DNA of 64,000 nucleotides, taken from NCBI RefSeq assembly GCF_022808855.1, contig NZ_JAKZLF010000024.1, positions 19,380 to 83,379 on the forward strand, given 5' to 3'. How positions within the stretch are numbered: position 1 is the first letter of the stretch; each line of letters opens with the position of its first letter. The notes below the pieces were generated by a model. That model made no database searches. It was not told where the DNA came from and saw only the letters and a program-made list of their open reading frames with translations. The position numbers and the translations under genes were made by a program. This document shows, in pieces, positions 46,574-57,181 of the stretch. This DNA is from Anaeromyxobacter soli (GTDB lineage Bacteria; Myxococcota; Myxococcia; Myxococcales; Anaeromyxobacteraceae).

Positions 46574-46657
46574 GCCCAGGTGGCGGAACTGGTAGACGCA
46601 CCAGATTCAGGGTCTGGCGGCCTCAAAACCGTGGAGGTTCGAATCCTCTCCTGGGCA
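46574..46657 (+). tRNA. tRNA-Leu (anticodon CAG)
   Basis: 84 nt. The acceptor stem GCCCAGG (46574-46580) pairs with CCTGGGC (46650-46656), and the discriminator is A. The anticodon stem CCAGA/TCTGG encloses the loop TTCAGGG, giving CAG, which reads the CUG codon that dominates in this genome. A long variable arm, as in all tRNA-Leu, is followed by the T-arm GGTTCGAATCC. CCA is not encoded. Confidence 0.95.
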
Positions 46658-46660
46658 CTC

Positions 46661-46700
46661 GGGCCGGCGGGACACGCTCCCGCCGGCCCGTTTCCGTTCC
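46661..46700 (+). terminator. terminator after tRNA-Leu
   Basis: A perfect 11-bp stem (GGGCCGGCGGG at 46661-46671 and CCCGCCGGCCC at 46679-46689), a 7-nt loop and then GTTTCCGTT. It begins 4 nt after the tRNA and separates it from the arg operon. Confidence 0.8.
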
Positions 46701-46712
46701 GCCCCCCCCCGC

Positions 46713-46741
46713 TTGACCTTCCCCGCGCGTCTGCATAGATA
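46713..46741 (+). promoter_or_regulatory. promoter of the arg operon
   Basis: TTGACC (46713-46718) and TAGATA (46736-46741) are 17 bp apart. Transcription should begin around 46747-46749, next to the argC ATG at 46751. This suggests a leaderless or nearly leaderless mRNA; no Shine-Dalgarno sequence is present. Confidence 0.6.
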
Positions 46742-46747
46742 TGCAGA
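46730..46747 (+). promoter_or_regulatory. ARG box (ArgR operator)
   Basis: TCTGCATAGATATGCAGA has perfect 8-bp arms around GA. It matches the enterobacterial ARG box TNTGAATWWWWATTCANA at all but three positions. It covers the -10 element and the expected start site, so ArgR with arginine should block transcription directly. ArgR is encoded at the end of the same operon. Confidence 0.75.
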
Positions 46748-46750
46748 CCC

Positions 46751-47785
46751 ATGCATGTCCATCCGGTCTCGGTGGTCGGGGCCTCCGGCTACACCGGCCT
46801 CGAGCTGACGCGGCTCCTCGCGCGCCACGCGCACGTCCGCGTCGCGGCGCTCTACTCCGATCGCTGGGCGGACGAGCCCGCCGGCGGGCGGCTCCCGCTC
46901 TCGGGTGAGCTCGCGGCGCTGCGCTACCGCCCGCTCGCCGAGGCCGAGCGCGCCGACGGCGAGATCGTGTTCCTGGCGACGCCCGCGGAGGTGTCCGCCG
47001 CGCTCACGCCGAGGCTGCTCGCGCGCGGCGCCCGCGTCGTGGATCTCTCCGGCGCGTTCCGGCTCGCGGACCCCGCGGCCTACCCGGCCTGGTACGGGTT
47101 CCCGCACCCCGCCCCCGAGCTCCTCGCCGAGGCGCGGTACGGCCTGCCCGAGCTCGCGCGCGCCGGGCTCGCGGGAGCCAGGCTCGTCACGAACCCGGGC
47201 TGCTACGCGACCTCCATCGCGCTCGCCGTGGCGCCCCTCGTGAAGTCGGGGCTCGTGTCGCCGGACGGGATCGTCGTCACCGGCCTCTCCGGCGTGTCCG
47301 GCGCCGGCCGCAAGGCGAGCGAGGACTACAGCTTCGTCGAGGTCGGGGACGACCTGCGCGCCTACCGCCTCGGCCGCCACCAGCACGTGCCCGAGATCGA
47401 GCAGACGGTGCTGCGCCACGCCGGCGCCTGCGGCCCGATCGCGTTCACCCCGGTGCTCGTCCCCATCCGCCGCGGGATCCTCTCCTCCGTCGCGCTCCGG
47501 CTCGCCGGCGGCGCGCGTCCGGCCGACCTCGAGGGCGCGCTCCGCGCCGCGTACGCCGAGGAGCCGTTCGTGAAGGTCCTCGCCGCGGACAAGGTCATGG
47601 TGAAGGACGTGCTCCACACGAACCGCGCCCACGTCGGCGTCGCGGTGGACCCGCGGGCCGGGATCGCGCTCGCCACCTCCGCCATCGACAACCTCGTGAA
47701 GGGCGCCGCCGGCCAGGCCGTGCAGGCGATGAACGCGGCGATGGGCTGGCCCGAGACGGCCGGGCTCGACCTGCTCGGAGGCTGA
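46751..47785 (+). CDS. argC: N-acetyl-gamma-glutamyl-phosphate reductase
   Basis: 344 aa, the usual length. NADP site VVGASGYTGLELTRLL near the N-terminus, catalytic C151 in NPGCYATS, and the KVMVKDVLHTNRAHVGV C-terminal region. It reduces N-acetylglutamyl phosphate to the semialdehyde, step three of arginine synthesis. First gene of the arg operon; the ATG follows the ARG box by three bases. Confidence 0.96.
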   Translation: MHVHPVSVVGASGYTGLELTRLLARHAHVRVAALYSDRWADEPAGGRLPLSGELAALRYRPLAEAERADGEIVFLATPAEVSAALTPRLLARGARVVDLSGAFRLADPAAYPAWYGFPHPAPELLAEARYGLPELARAGLAGARLVTNPGCYATSIALAVAPLVKSGLVSPDGIVVTGLSGVSGAGRKASEDYSFVEVGDDLRAYRLGRHQHVPEIEQTVLRHAGACGPIAFTPVLVPIRRGILSSVALRLAGGARPADLEGALRAAYAEEPFVKVLAADKVMVKDVLHTNRAHVGVAVDPRAGIALATSAIDNLVKGAAGQAVQAMNAAMGWPETAGLDLLGG

Positions 47786-47787
47786 CC

Positions 47788-49887
47788 GTGAGGATCCCGA
47801 AGGGCTTCCGGTTCGGCGGCGTCGCCTGCGGGCTCAAGCCCCAGCGGCGCGATCTCGCCCTCGTGGTGTCGGATCACCCCGCCGCCGCGGCCGGCGTCTT
47901 CACCATCAACAAGGCCGCCGCCGCGCCGATCCAGGACGCGCGCCCGCGCGTCCCCGCCGAGGGGATGCGCGCCATCGTGGCGAACTCCGGGAACGCGAAC
48001 GCGCTCACCGGGCCCGCGGGCCTCGACGACGTGGCCGTGATCCGGAGCGCCGTCGCCGACGCGCTCGGGGTGCAGAAGCGCGCGGTGCTCACCGCCTCCA
48101 CCGGCGTCATCGGCGCGCGGCTCCCGGCGATGAAGATCGTGACCGCCCTGCCCGCCCTCGTGGATCAGCTCGGCGATCACCCCGACCTCGCCGCCGAGGC
48201 GATCATGACCACCGACACGCGCCCGAAGATGGCGGCGCGCGAGGTCACGCTCGGCGGGAAGACCGCGGTCGTGTCGGCCATCTGCAAGGGCTCGGGCATG
48301 CTCGCGCCGCAGCTCGCCACGACGATGTGCCTCGTCACGACCGACGCCGCCGTGACGCCCAGGGCGCTGCAGGACGCGCTCTCCCGCGCGGTCCAGAAGA
48401 CCCTCAACATGGTCACCGTGGACGGCGAGATGTCCACGAACGACTGCGTCATCGCGCTCGCGAACGGGCTCGCCGGGAACCCCCGCATCTCCGAGCCGGG
48501 TCCCGACCTCGCGGTGCTCGAGACCGCGCTCGGCGACCTCCTCGGCGAGATGGGCCGCGCCATGGCCGCCGACGGCGAGGGCGCGACGAAGCTCGTCGAG
48601 GTGGTGGTCTCGGGGGCGCCCGGCGACGAGGCGGCCCGCGACTGCGCCCGCTCGATCGCGTCGTCGCCGCTCGTGAAGGCGGCGCTCTTCGGCGCCGATC
48701 CGAACTGGGGGCGCATCCTCTCGACCGTCGGCGCCCGCGCCGGCGCCGCGGGCTACCCGATCGATCCCTTCAAGGCGCGCGTGTCCTTGCAGGGCATCGC
48801 GGTGTTCGGCGGCGGAGCGCCCATCGAGTTCGACCGGGAGAACCTCCGCACGCGCATGCGCGAGAGCCGGATCGACGTGCTCGTCGAGCTCGCCGACGGC
48901 GAGGCGCGCGCGACCGCCTGGGGCTGCGATCTCTCCTACGACTACGTGAAGATCAACGCGGACTACACCTCCCTCATCGTCCAGAAGCCGGACGGCGGGA
49001 TCGCCAAGGACGACCGCGTCTCGAACTACAGCCCTGCCTTCAAGCGGGCGCTCCTCGCCGAGGCGCTCAAGTACATCTCCGCCTTCTCCGGCCAGATCGC
49101 CGTCATCAAGTACGGCGGCGCGGCGATGGTGAAGGACAGCCTCAAGGAGGCGTTCGCCGAGGACGTGTCCCTCCTCAAGAAGGTGGGCCTGAAGCCGGTG
49201 GTGGTCCACGGCGGCGCGCCCGAGATCACGAAGACCCTCGAGAAGCTCGGCGAGCGCAGCGAGTTCGTGGACGGCATGCGCGTGACCGACGCCCAGAGCC
49301 TGCCCGTCGTGGAGATGGTCCTCACCGGCAAGGTGAACCAGGAGCTCGTGGCGCTCCTCAACGCGCGGAACGCCGGCGCGGTCGGCCTGTCGGGGAAGGA
49401 CGGGCGGCTCCTGCGCGCCAAGAAGGCGACGCACGAGTCCGGCCGCGACCTCGGGCACGTCGGCGAGGTGGTGGAGGTGAACCGGGAGTTCCTCCGCATG
49501 CTCCTCGACGGCGGCTACGTCCCGGTGATCTCGCCCATCGGCCTCTCCGACGAGGGCGGCAGCCTGTCCATCAACGCCGACGAGGTCGCCGCCGCGGTCG
49601 CGGTGGCGCTCGGGGCGAAGAAGCTCATCTACCTCACCGACGTCCCCGGCATCCTCGAGTCCAGCCCGGACGGCGCGCTCGTGCGCCAGCTCGACACCCG
49701 CGATCTCGCGCGCCGGGTGCAGGCCGGCGCCGTGACCGGGGGCATGAAGTGGAAGGCCCAGTCGATCCTCGCCGCGCTCGCGGGCGGCGTGGAGCGCGTC
49801 CACGTGCTGGACGGGCGCCAGCCGCACACCGTCATCGCCGAGCTCTTCACCGACCGCGGGGTGGGCTCGCTCGTGACCTCCACATGA
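47788..49887 (+). CDS. argJB: ArgJ-ArgB fusion: ornithine acetyltransferase and acetylglutamate kinase
   Basis: 699 aa in one uninterrupted frame. Residues 1 to about 395 are a complete ArgJ: KGSGMLAP, the self-cleavage site A177/T178 in QLATTMCLVTTDA, and the usual C-terminal DYVKINADYTS. A linker of about 15 residues (from VQKPDGGIAKDD) leads to a complete NAGK, residues about 411-699. This has the N-terminal helix found in arginine-sensitive kinases, K441 in IKYGG, MRVTD, SINADEVAA and GGMKWKAQS. No start codon lies in the linker. Normal ArgJ processing would leave an ArgJ-beta/ArgB chain of about 522 residues. One oddity: the HGGG substrate loop reads HGGA. Confidence 0.95.
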   Translation: MRIPKGFRFGGVACGLKPQRRDLALVVSDHPAAAAGVFTINKAAAAPIQDARPRVPAEGMRAIVANSGNANALTGPAGLDDVAVIRSAVADALGVQKRAVLTASTGVIGARLPAMKIVTALPALVDQLGDHPDLAAEAIMTTDTRPKMAAREVTLGGKTAVVSAICKGSGMLAPQLATTMCLVTTDAAVTPRALQDALSRAVQKTLNMVTVDGEMSTNDCVIALANGLAGNPRISEPGPDLAVLETALGDLLGEMGRAMAADGEGATKLVEVVVSGAPGDEAARDCARSIASSPLVKAALFGADPNWGRILSTVGARAGAAGYPIDPFKARVSLQGIAVFGGGAPIEFDRENLRTRMRESRIDVLVELADGEARATAWGCDLSYDYVKINADYTSLIVQKPDGGIAKDDRVSNYSPAFKRALLAEALKYISAFSGQIAVIKYGGAAMVKDSLKEAFAEDVSLLKKVGLKPVVVHGGAPEITKTLEKLGERSEFVDGMRVTDAQSLPVVEMVLTGKVNQELVALLNARNAGAVGLSGKDGRLLRAKKATHESGRDLGHVGEVVEVNREFLRMLLDGGYVPVISPIGLSDEGGSLSINADEVAAAVAVALGAKKLIYLTDVPGILESSPDGALVRQLDTRDLARRVQAGAVTGGMKWKAQSILAALAGGVERVHVLDGRQPHTVIAELFTDRGVGSLVTST

Positions 49888-50363
49888 ACAGCCAGCGCCG
49901 CCGCCGCGACGCCGTCGTCCGCCTGCTCCGCGGGCGCCAGATCGGCACCCAGGACGAGCTGCTCGACGCGCTGCGCGCGGGGGGGATCGAGGCGACGCAG
50001 GCGACGCTGTCGCGCGACCTCGCGCAGCTCGGCGCCCGCCGCGTGTCGCGCCCGGAGGGGGGCACCGTCTACGAGCTCCCCGACGGCGCCGGCGGCTCGG
50101 ACGGCCTCGCGACGCTGCGCGGCCTCGTCTCCGAGGTGACCTCGAACGCCTCGCTCGTGGTCATCCGCACCCACCCCGGCAGCGCCCCCGCGATCGCCCG
50201 CGCGATCGACCTCGCCGAGCTGCCGGAGGTGCTCGGCACCATCGCCGGCGACGACACCATCTTCGTCGCGCCGGCCGGGGAGCTCCGGCCGCGGCGCCTC
50301 GCCGCCCGGCTCGGCGAGCTGCTCGGCGCACCCGTCTCGAACGGCGGCGGCGCGACCGCGTAA
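49884..50363 (+). CDS. argR: arginine repressor ArgR
   Basis: 159 aa. The N-terminal winged helix ([20 protein letters not shown] and [14 protein letters not shown]) and the C-terminal hexamer/arginine domain with [12 protein letters not shown] are intact. The start overlaps the argJB stop (ATGA). It would bind the ARG box at 46730-46747 when arginine is plentiful, so the operon is autoregulated. Confidence 0.94.
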   Translation: MNSQRRRRDAVVRLLRGRQIGTQDELLDALRAGGIEATQATLSRDLAQLGARRVSRPEGGTVYELPDGAGGSDGLATLRGLVSEVTSNASLVVIRTHPGSAPAIARAIDLAELPEVLGTIAGDDTIFVAPAGELRPRRLAARLGELLGAPVSNGGGATA

Positions 50364-50364
50364 C

Positions 50365-50500
50365 GGGGGCTGCGCCCCCGCCCCGCCGACGGCTGGCCGC
50401 CGTCGTCGGGGCCCCACCCCTGCTCGCCGGGTCCCGTGCGCCGCCGCGAGCGGCTTCGCCGCTTCCGCGGCGTCGCCCCGGCGGGCTCGCTACGCTCGCC
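50365..50500. repeat. cluster of hairpins and repeat modules downstream of argR
   Basis: Within 110 nt there are three strong stems: GGGGGC/GCCCCC (50365-50379), a 14-bp stem with one mismatch (50380-50393 with 50399-50412), and a compound stem at 50442-50472 (CGCCGCG-AGCGGC, TTC loop, GCCGCT-TC-CGCGGCG). The repeat GGCGGGCTCGCTACGCTCGCC follows at about 50480. The 14-bp stem probably ends the arg transcript. The first and last modules recur near iscX. The rest of the 266-nt gap shows no gene. Confidence 0.7.
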
Positions 50501-50612
50501 TGTTCGCGACTCGCGTCTAAGGTCGGGCGCTCGCGCCCGCGCGGCGCACGGCCCTCCCCCCGCTCCCCCGATTCTCCCCGCCTCGCCGCGGGCGCGCGGA
50601 GCCTACGTTTGC

Positions 50613-50629
50613 GTCGGAGGGATTCCGAC
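50613..50629 (+). promoter_or_regulatory. hairpin covering the Clp ribosome binding site
   Basis: GTCGGAGGGATTCCGAC has a perfect 6-bp stem and a 5-nt loop and ends directly before the GTG start at 50630. The ribosome site GGAGGG (50616-50621) is split between the stem and the loop. Such a hairpin could limit translation at normal temperature. Confidence 0.55.
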
Positions 50630-53280
<2,651 letters not shown>

Positions 53281-53284
<4 letters not shown>

Positions 53285-54498
53285 GGCGAGCTCCCCACCC
53301 GCGCCCACTCCGCGTTGGAGCGGAGCACGCAGTCCTCGATGGCGAGGCCGGCGAAGTAGTTGCCGGTCACGGCGAGCCGCTGCCCGGCGAGGCCACGGTC
53401 GATCTCCGCCACGATCTCGGGGTGGCCGAGCGCGGGAGCCGGCAGGACGATCCGCTGCTCCACGACGTCCGGGAGCTCCGCCACCGGGACGCGCAGCACC
53501 GCGGAGATCCGCTCGAGCCGCTCGTCGCGCGAGAGGCCGGGCTTGAAGTGGAAGGCGAAGCCGCGGAAGCGGGGATCCGGGAACGGGTCGCGCGTCACGC
53601 AGGAGTGGAACACGTCGTCCACGGGGACGAGGAACGCGCACTCCGGCATCCAGCACCGCTCGCGCGGCAGCGCGACGCCCACGCTCTCGACGGCCACCGT
53701 CCGGACGCGCTCGATCGCGCCCGCGAGGGCGGGGAAGTCGTCGCGGAGGAGGCTGGGCGCCTGGTCGACCGGAGCGGCCACCGCCGCGATCGGCGCCTCC
53801 CAGGTGCGGCCGTCCGCGGCCGTCACGACGAAGCCTCCGCCGGCGCGGGCGACCCGGGTCGCGCGGACGCCCTTCTCGACGGTGATCCCCGGCGCGGCGG
53901 CCGCCGCGTCGCACACCGACTGCAGGCCGCCCTCGAGGCCGAAGCTCCGCACGAACTCCGGCCGGCGCGGCCGCTTCTTGAACAGCGACCCCGCCCCCTC
54001 CACCGGGAACCCATCGGCCTTCTGCGAGGGGACGGCCGCGAAGAACGGGGAGAAGAGCCGCGCGTAGTTTCCGGGCCCGAGGAGCTTCGAGTAGTACGAC
54101 CCGATCGTCTCCCCGTCCTTCTTGCGCAGGAAGTTCAGGGGGAAGTGGACGGCCGCCTCGAGCCAGTTCAGCTGGAGCAGGATCTTGGGCGGCGTGAGCC
54201 AGCGGTACTCGCCGTTCCGGAGCAGCCCGAATCGCCCCCGCGCCGGCCCGCGCTCCTTCACCTTGCCCGTCATGCCCGTGCCGACCACGATGTCGAGCAG
54301 CGCGCCGTAGCTGTTGTAGGCGGTGTGCGCGCCCATCTCGAACCAGTAGCCGTCCGGCCGCCGGTGCGAGTGGAGGCAGCCGCCCACACGCGCCTCGCGC
54401 TCGAGCACGAGCACCTTGCGGCCCGCCTGGGCCGCCTTCCACGCGAGCCCGAGCCCGCTCACACCCCCACCCACCACGATGACGTCCGCCGTCGCCAT
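53281..54498 (-). CDS. FAD-dependent amine oxidase-like protein (protoporphyrinogen oxidase-like)
   Basis: 405 aa. The N-terminal FAD site VIVVGGGVSGLGLAWKAAQAG is followed by the typical second motif LEREARVGGCLHS. The C-terminus closes with VTGNYFAGLAIEDCVLRS, as in HemY-type protoporphyrinogen oxidases, where GNY/GxxIxDCV binds FAD. It is shorter than HemY (about 460 aa), so another flavin-dependent desaturase is possible. Its stop overlaps that of clpC in convergent orientation. Confidence 0.75.
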
Positions 54499-54675
54499 GC
54501 GCCTTGGAGCTCCCTAACCTCGGGTGAACACTGCCGGCGCGGGGGCCGGCGAGCGGGAGGAGCGTCGCAGAGAATGCCGCGCCGCGCCAGAGGCGGGTTC
54601 GCCGCACCCGCGGCTGACGCCCACGCCGCTTCCGTGACGTTGGCCGGGTCCGCCGCGTCGGGTTACAAGGCCAAC

Positions 54676-55557
54676 ATGCGACTCCGCATCGGTTTCCTGG
54701 GGCTCGGGACCATGGGAGAGCCCATCGCAAACAACCTCCGGAAGGCCGGCCACGACCTGACGGTCTGGAACCGGACTCCCTCGAAGGCCGGCCACATCGT
54801 CTCGAAGGGCGGCAAGCTCGCGGGGTCGCCGCGCGAGTGCGCGACGGGCCGGGACCTCGTCGTCTGCTGCCTCACGGACGAGCGCGCGCTCGACGCGGTG
54901 CTCGAGGGACCGGACGGCGTCCTGGCGGCGCTGCGCGAGGGGGACGTGCTCGTGGACATGAGCACCGCCGGCGTCCAGGCGGCGCGCTCGGTCGGCGAGC
55001 GGGTGAGCGCGCGAGGCGCCCGGTTCGTCGCGTGCCCGGTGCTGGGATCGCGGACGGCGGCCGAGCAGGCCCAGCTCGTCCTCGTGGTCGGCGGCCCGGC
55101 GATCGCGCGCGAACGCGCCCGGCCTGCGCTGCACGCGGTGTCGGCCCGCCTGTTCGAGGTCGACGAGGCCGCCCAGGCGGCGCTCCTCAAGCTCTGCGTG
55201 AACGCCATCGGCGGCGCCATGATCACGGCCTTCGGCGAGGCGCTCGCGCTCGCGCAGGCGGGCGGCATCGCCGTCCCCAAGCTCGTGGAGGTGCTCCAGG
55301 CCTCGTCGTTCCACTCGCCCCTCTACCTCATGAAGGGGGAGCTCGTGGAGCGCAGGGACTTCGCGCCGCGGTTCTCCATCGCCCTCGCCGAGAAGGATCA
55401 GCGGCTCGCGCAGGAGGCCGCCGCCGACCTCGGCGCGAAGGTCCCGCTCAACGAGACCGTGCGCCGCCTCCTCGCCGCCGCCGCGGAGAGCGGCCGAGGC
55501 GACAAGGACGTCGCGGCGATGGCGCAGCTGTTCTTCGAGTGGGTGGAGAAGAAGTAG
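54676..55557 (+). CDS. beta-hydroxyacid dehydrogenase (3-hydroxyisobutyrate / glyoxylate reductase family)
   Basis: 293 aa. The Rossmann start IGFLGLGTMGEPIANNLRKAGH, VWNRTPSKA, the substrate loop DMSTAGVQAA, and the catalytic Lys in LLKLCVNAIGGAMI fit the family. CPVLGS takes the place of the common APVSGG motif. Members reduce succinic semialdehyde, glyoxylate or tartronate semialdehyde; the sequence does not decide which. The upstream 177 nt show no clear promoter. Confidence 0.88.
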   Translation: MRLRIGFLGLGTMGEPIANNLRKAGHDLTVWNRTPSKAGHIVSKGGKLAGSPRECATGRDLVVCCLTDERALDAVLEGPDGVLAALREGDVLVDMSTAGVQAARSVGERVSARGARFVACPVLGSRTAAEQAQLVLVVGGPAIARERARPALHAVSARLFEVDEAAQAALLKLCVNAIGGAMITAFGEALALAQAGGIAVPKLVEVLQASSFHSPLYLMKGELVERRDFAPRFSIALAEKDQRLAQEAAADLGAKVPLNETVRRLLAAAAESGRGDKDVAAMAQLFFEWVEKK

Positions 55558-55606
55558 CGGGGCGACGCGCGCGCCCGCGCAGGCCGAAAACGGTTTCTCT
55601 GGCGCG

Positions 55607-55972
55607 CTAGGCCAAGGCCTCGCCGACCACCCTCACCAGATCGTCCAGGTGGAACGGCTTCTTCACGTAGCCGACCGGCCGGCCGATCCGCTCGACCTCG
55701 CGCGCGACCTCGTCCGGGGGGGTCGCCGACACGAAGAGGATCTTCGGGCAGCGCTCGCCGAGCGCCTCGCGAAGCGCGAGGAACAGCTCCGCGCCGTCCA
55801 TGCCCGGCATGCGGAAGTCCACGAGGGCCAGATCCGGCGGCTCCAGCCGGGCGAGGGCGAGCGCCTCGGCGGCGTTGGAGGTGGACACGGCGGCGTGTCC
55901 CATCCGCCGCACGGCGAGCTCCAGCGCACGCCGGACGATGTCGGTGTCGTCGACGATCAGGACCCGGGCCAA
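55607..55972 (-). CDS. single-domain response regulator
   Basis: 121 aa from a TTG at 55972, chosen because GGAGG stands 4 nt upstream; another TTG at 56024-56026 is possible but has no such site. The receiver is complete: D8/D9, phospho-acceptor D52 in ALVDFRMPGMDG, the Ser in FVSATPP and Lys in YVKKPFH. No output domain. It stands alone, so its kinase is not evident; the orphan histidine kinase at 59954 is one option. Confidence 0.85.
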   Translation of the reverse strand: MARVLIVDDTDIVRRALELAVRRMGHAAVSTSNAAEALALARLEPPDLALVDFRMPGMDGAELFLALREALGERCPKILFVSATPPDEVAREVERIGRPVGYVKKPFHLDDLVRVVGEALA

Positions 55973-56092
55973 GGCACCTCCGCGAGATTGCGGCGGCCCG
56001 GGATGCGGTTCGCGTGCCGCCGCCAAGTCCCGTTTTATCGGGTGGCGGGAGGTGGTCCTGGGGAACCCAGGGTGTGCGCGCCCGAGCGCTCC

Positions 56093-57181
56093 TCACCCGT
56101 AGCGGGCGAGGGTCCGCCGCACCGCGTCCACGAAGTGCCGGCGCGCCGAGGCCGGCGCGATCACCTCGGCGTCGCCGCCGAGGGAGAGCGCGTACCGGGT
56201 GGCGTACTCGTCGCTCGCCCCGGCGAGCTCGACGACCGCCCCGCCCTTCTCCGTGCGCTTCACGAGCCGCACCCCGGGCCGGGCGAGCGCCCAGGCCGCG
56301 GCGAGGGGCCCGAGCTTTATCTGCGCGGGCTCTCCCTGCGCCTCCGAGAAGAGCCGCGCGAGCACGAGCTCCGCCTCGCTCGGCGGATCGAAGCGCTCGT
56401 CCGTGACGGCGCACTCCCGGATCCGGTCGAGGCGGAACGCGAGCGCCTTCCCGCGCTCGGAGTCGTGGCCGTAGAGGTACCAGTGGCCGAACCGCTGGGC
56501 GAGCGTGTAGGGCCGGACGACGCGCTCGGTCTCCGCGTCGCGCGAGGCGGAGTGGTAGGCGAGCCGCACCGCGCGGCGCTCGGCGATGGCGCGCTGGAGC
56601 CGGCCGAGCACCGAGTCGCGCGCGGGCGGCGCGCCGGCGTAGATGCGGCCGACGAGCTCGTCGAAGCTCGCGCGGCGGTCGCGCGGCACCGACTCGCGGA
56701 GCGCCTTCACGGCGCGCTCCCGGCCCTCGCCGCCGAGCCCCTGCGCAGCGGCGGCGAGCGCGGCCGCCTCGCTCTCGGTGAAGCGCGGCGGGCGGGAGAA
56801 GCTCTGGTGCAGCGCGACGTAGACGCGGTCCCCCTCGACGTACAGGTCGAGGAAGTCGTCGGGCGCGAACGGCGGCGAGCCGACCTCGAGGAGGAAGTCG
56901 AGATCCGCGAGCAGCTCCCGCTCGGTGCAGGCGCAGCGGCGCGCGAGCTCCTTCACCGGGATGCCCGGGTGGCGCACCGCGTACGGCACGAGGAACAGGA
57001 CGCGCCGGAGCCGGTCGCGGGGGTCGGGCCGCGGCGCGGCGGCGGCGGCCTTGCGGGCGGCGGCCTTCGGGGCCGGGGCCTGGGCCGGCTTCGGCGCGGC
57101 GGACCTCGGCGCCGCGCGCCGCGCCGGAGCGCGGGACGCCGGGGCCGCGGGCGACGCCTTGCGTCCCTTCGCCGCGCTCAC
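56093..57181 (-). CDS. WYL-domain transcriptional regulator (PafC-like)
   Basis: 362 aa from a GTG overlapping the previous stop. An Ala/Pro/Lys-rich tail (1-50) precedes a winged helix (about 55-115) and a WYL domain with RLAYHSASRDAETERVVRPYTL, FGHWYLYGHD and AFRLDRI. In actinobacteria PafB and PafC are adjacent WYL proteins that act together in the DNA damage response. The same tandem arrangement is seen here. The basic N-terminal tail is not typical. Confidence 0.82.
   Translation of the reverse strand: MSAAKGRKASPAAPASRAPARRAAPRSAAPKPAQAPAPKAAARKAAAAAPRPDPRDRLRRVLFLVPYAVRHPGIPVKELARRCACTERELLADLDFLLEVGSPPFAPDDFLDLYVEGDRVYVALHQSFSRPPRFTESEAAALAAAAQGLGGEGRERAVKALRESVPRDRRASFDELVGRIYAGAPPARDSVLGRLQRAIAERRAVRLAYHSASRDAETERVVRPYTLAQRFGHWYLYGHDSERGKALAFRLDRIRECAVTDERFDPPSEAELVLARLFSEAQGEPAQIKLGPLAAAWALARPGVRLVKRTEKGGAVVELAGASDEYATRYALSLGGDAEVIAPASARRHFVDAVRRTLARYG

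Noticed and set aside
20281..50500. The GCTCGCTTCGCTCGC repeats as a CRISPR array
   Set aside because: Copies are single and kilobases apart, with no regular spacers and no cas genes.
50609..50629. TTG at 50609 as the start of the Clp gene
   Set aside because: The GTG at 50630 has the GGAGGG site at the right distance and opens directly into the zinc finger; the extra seven residues are not typical.
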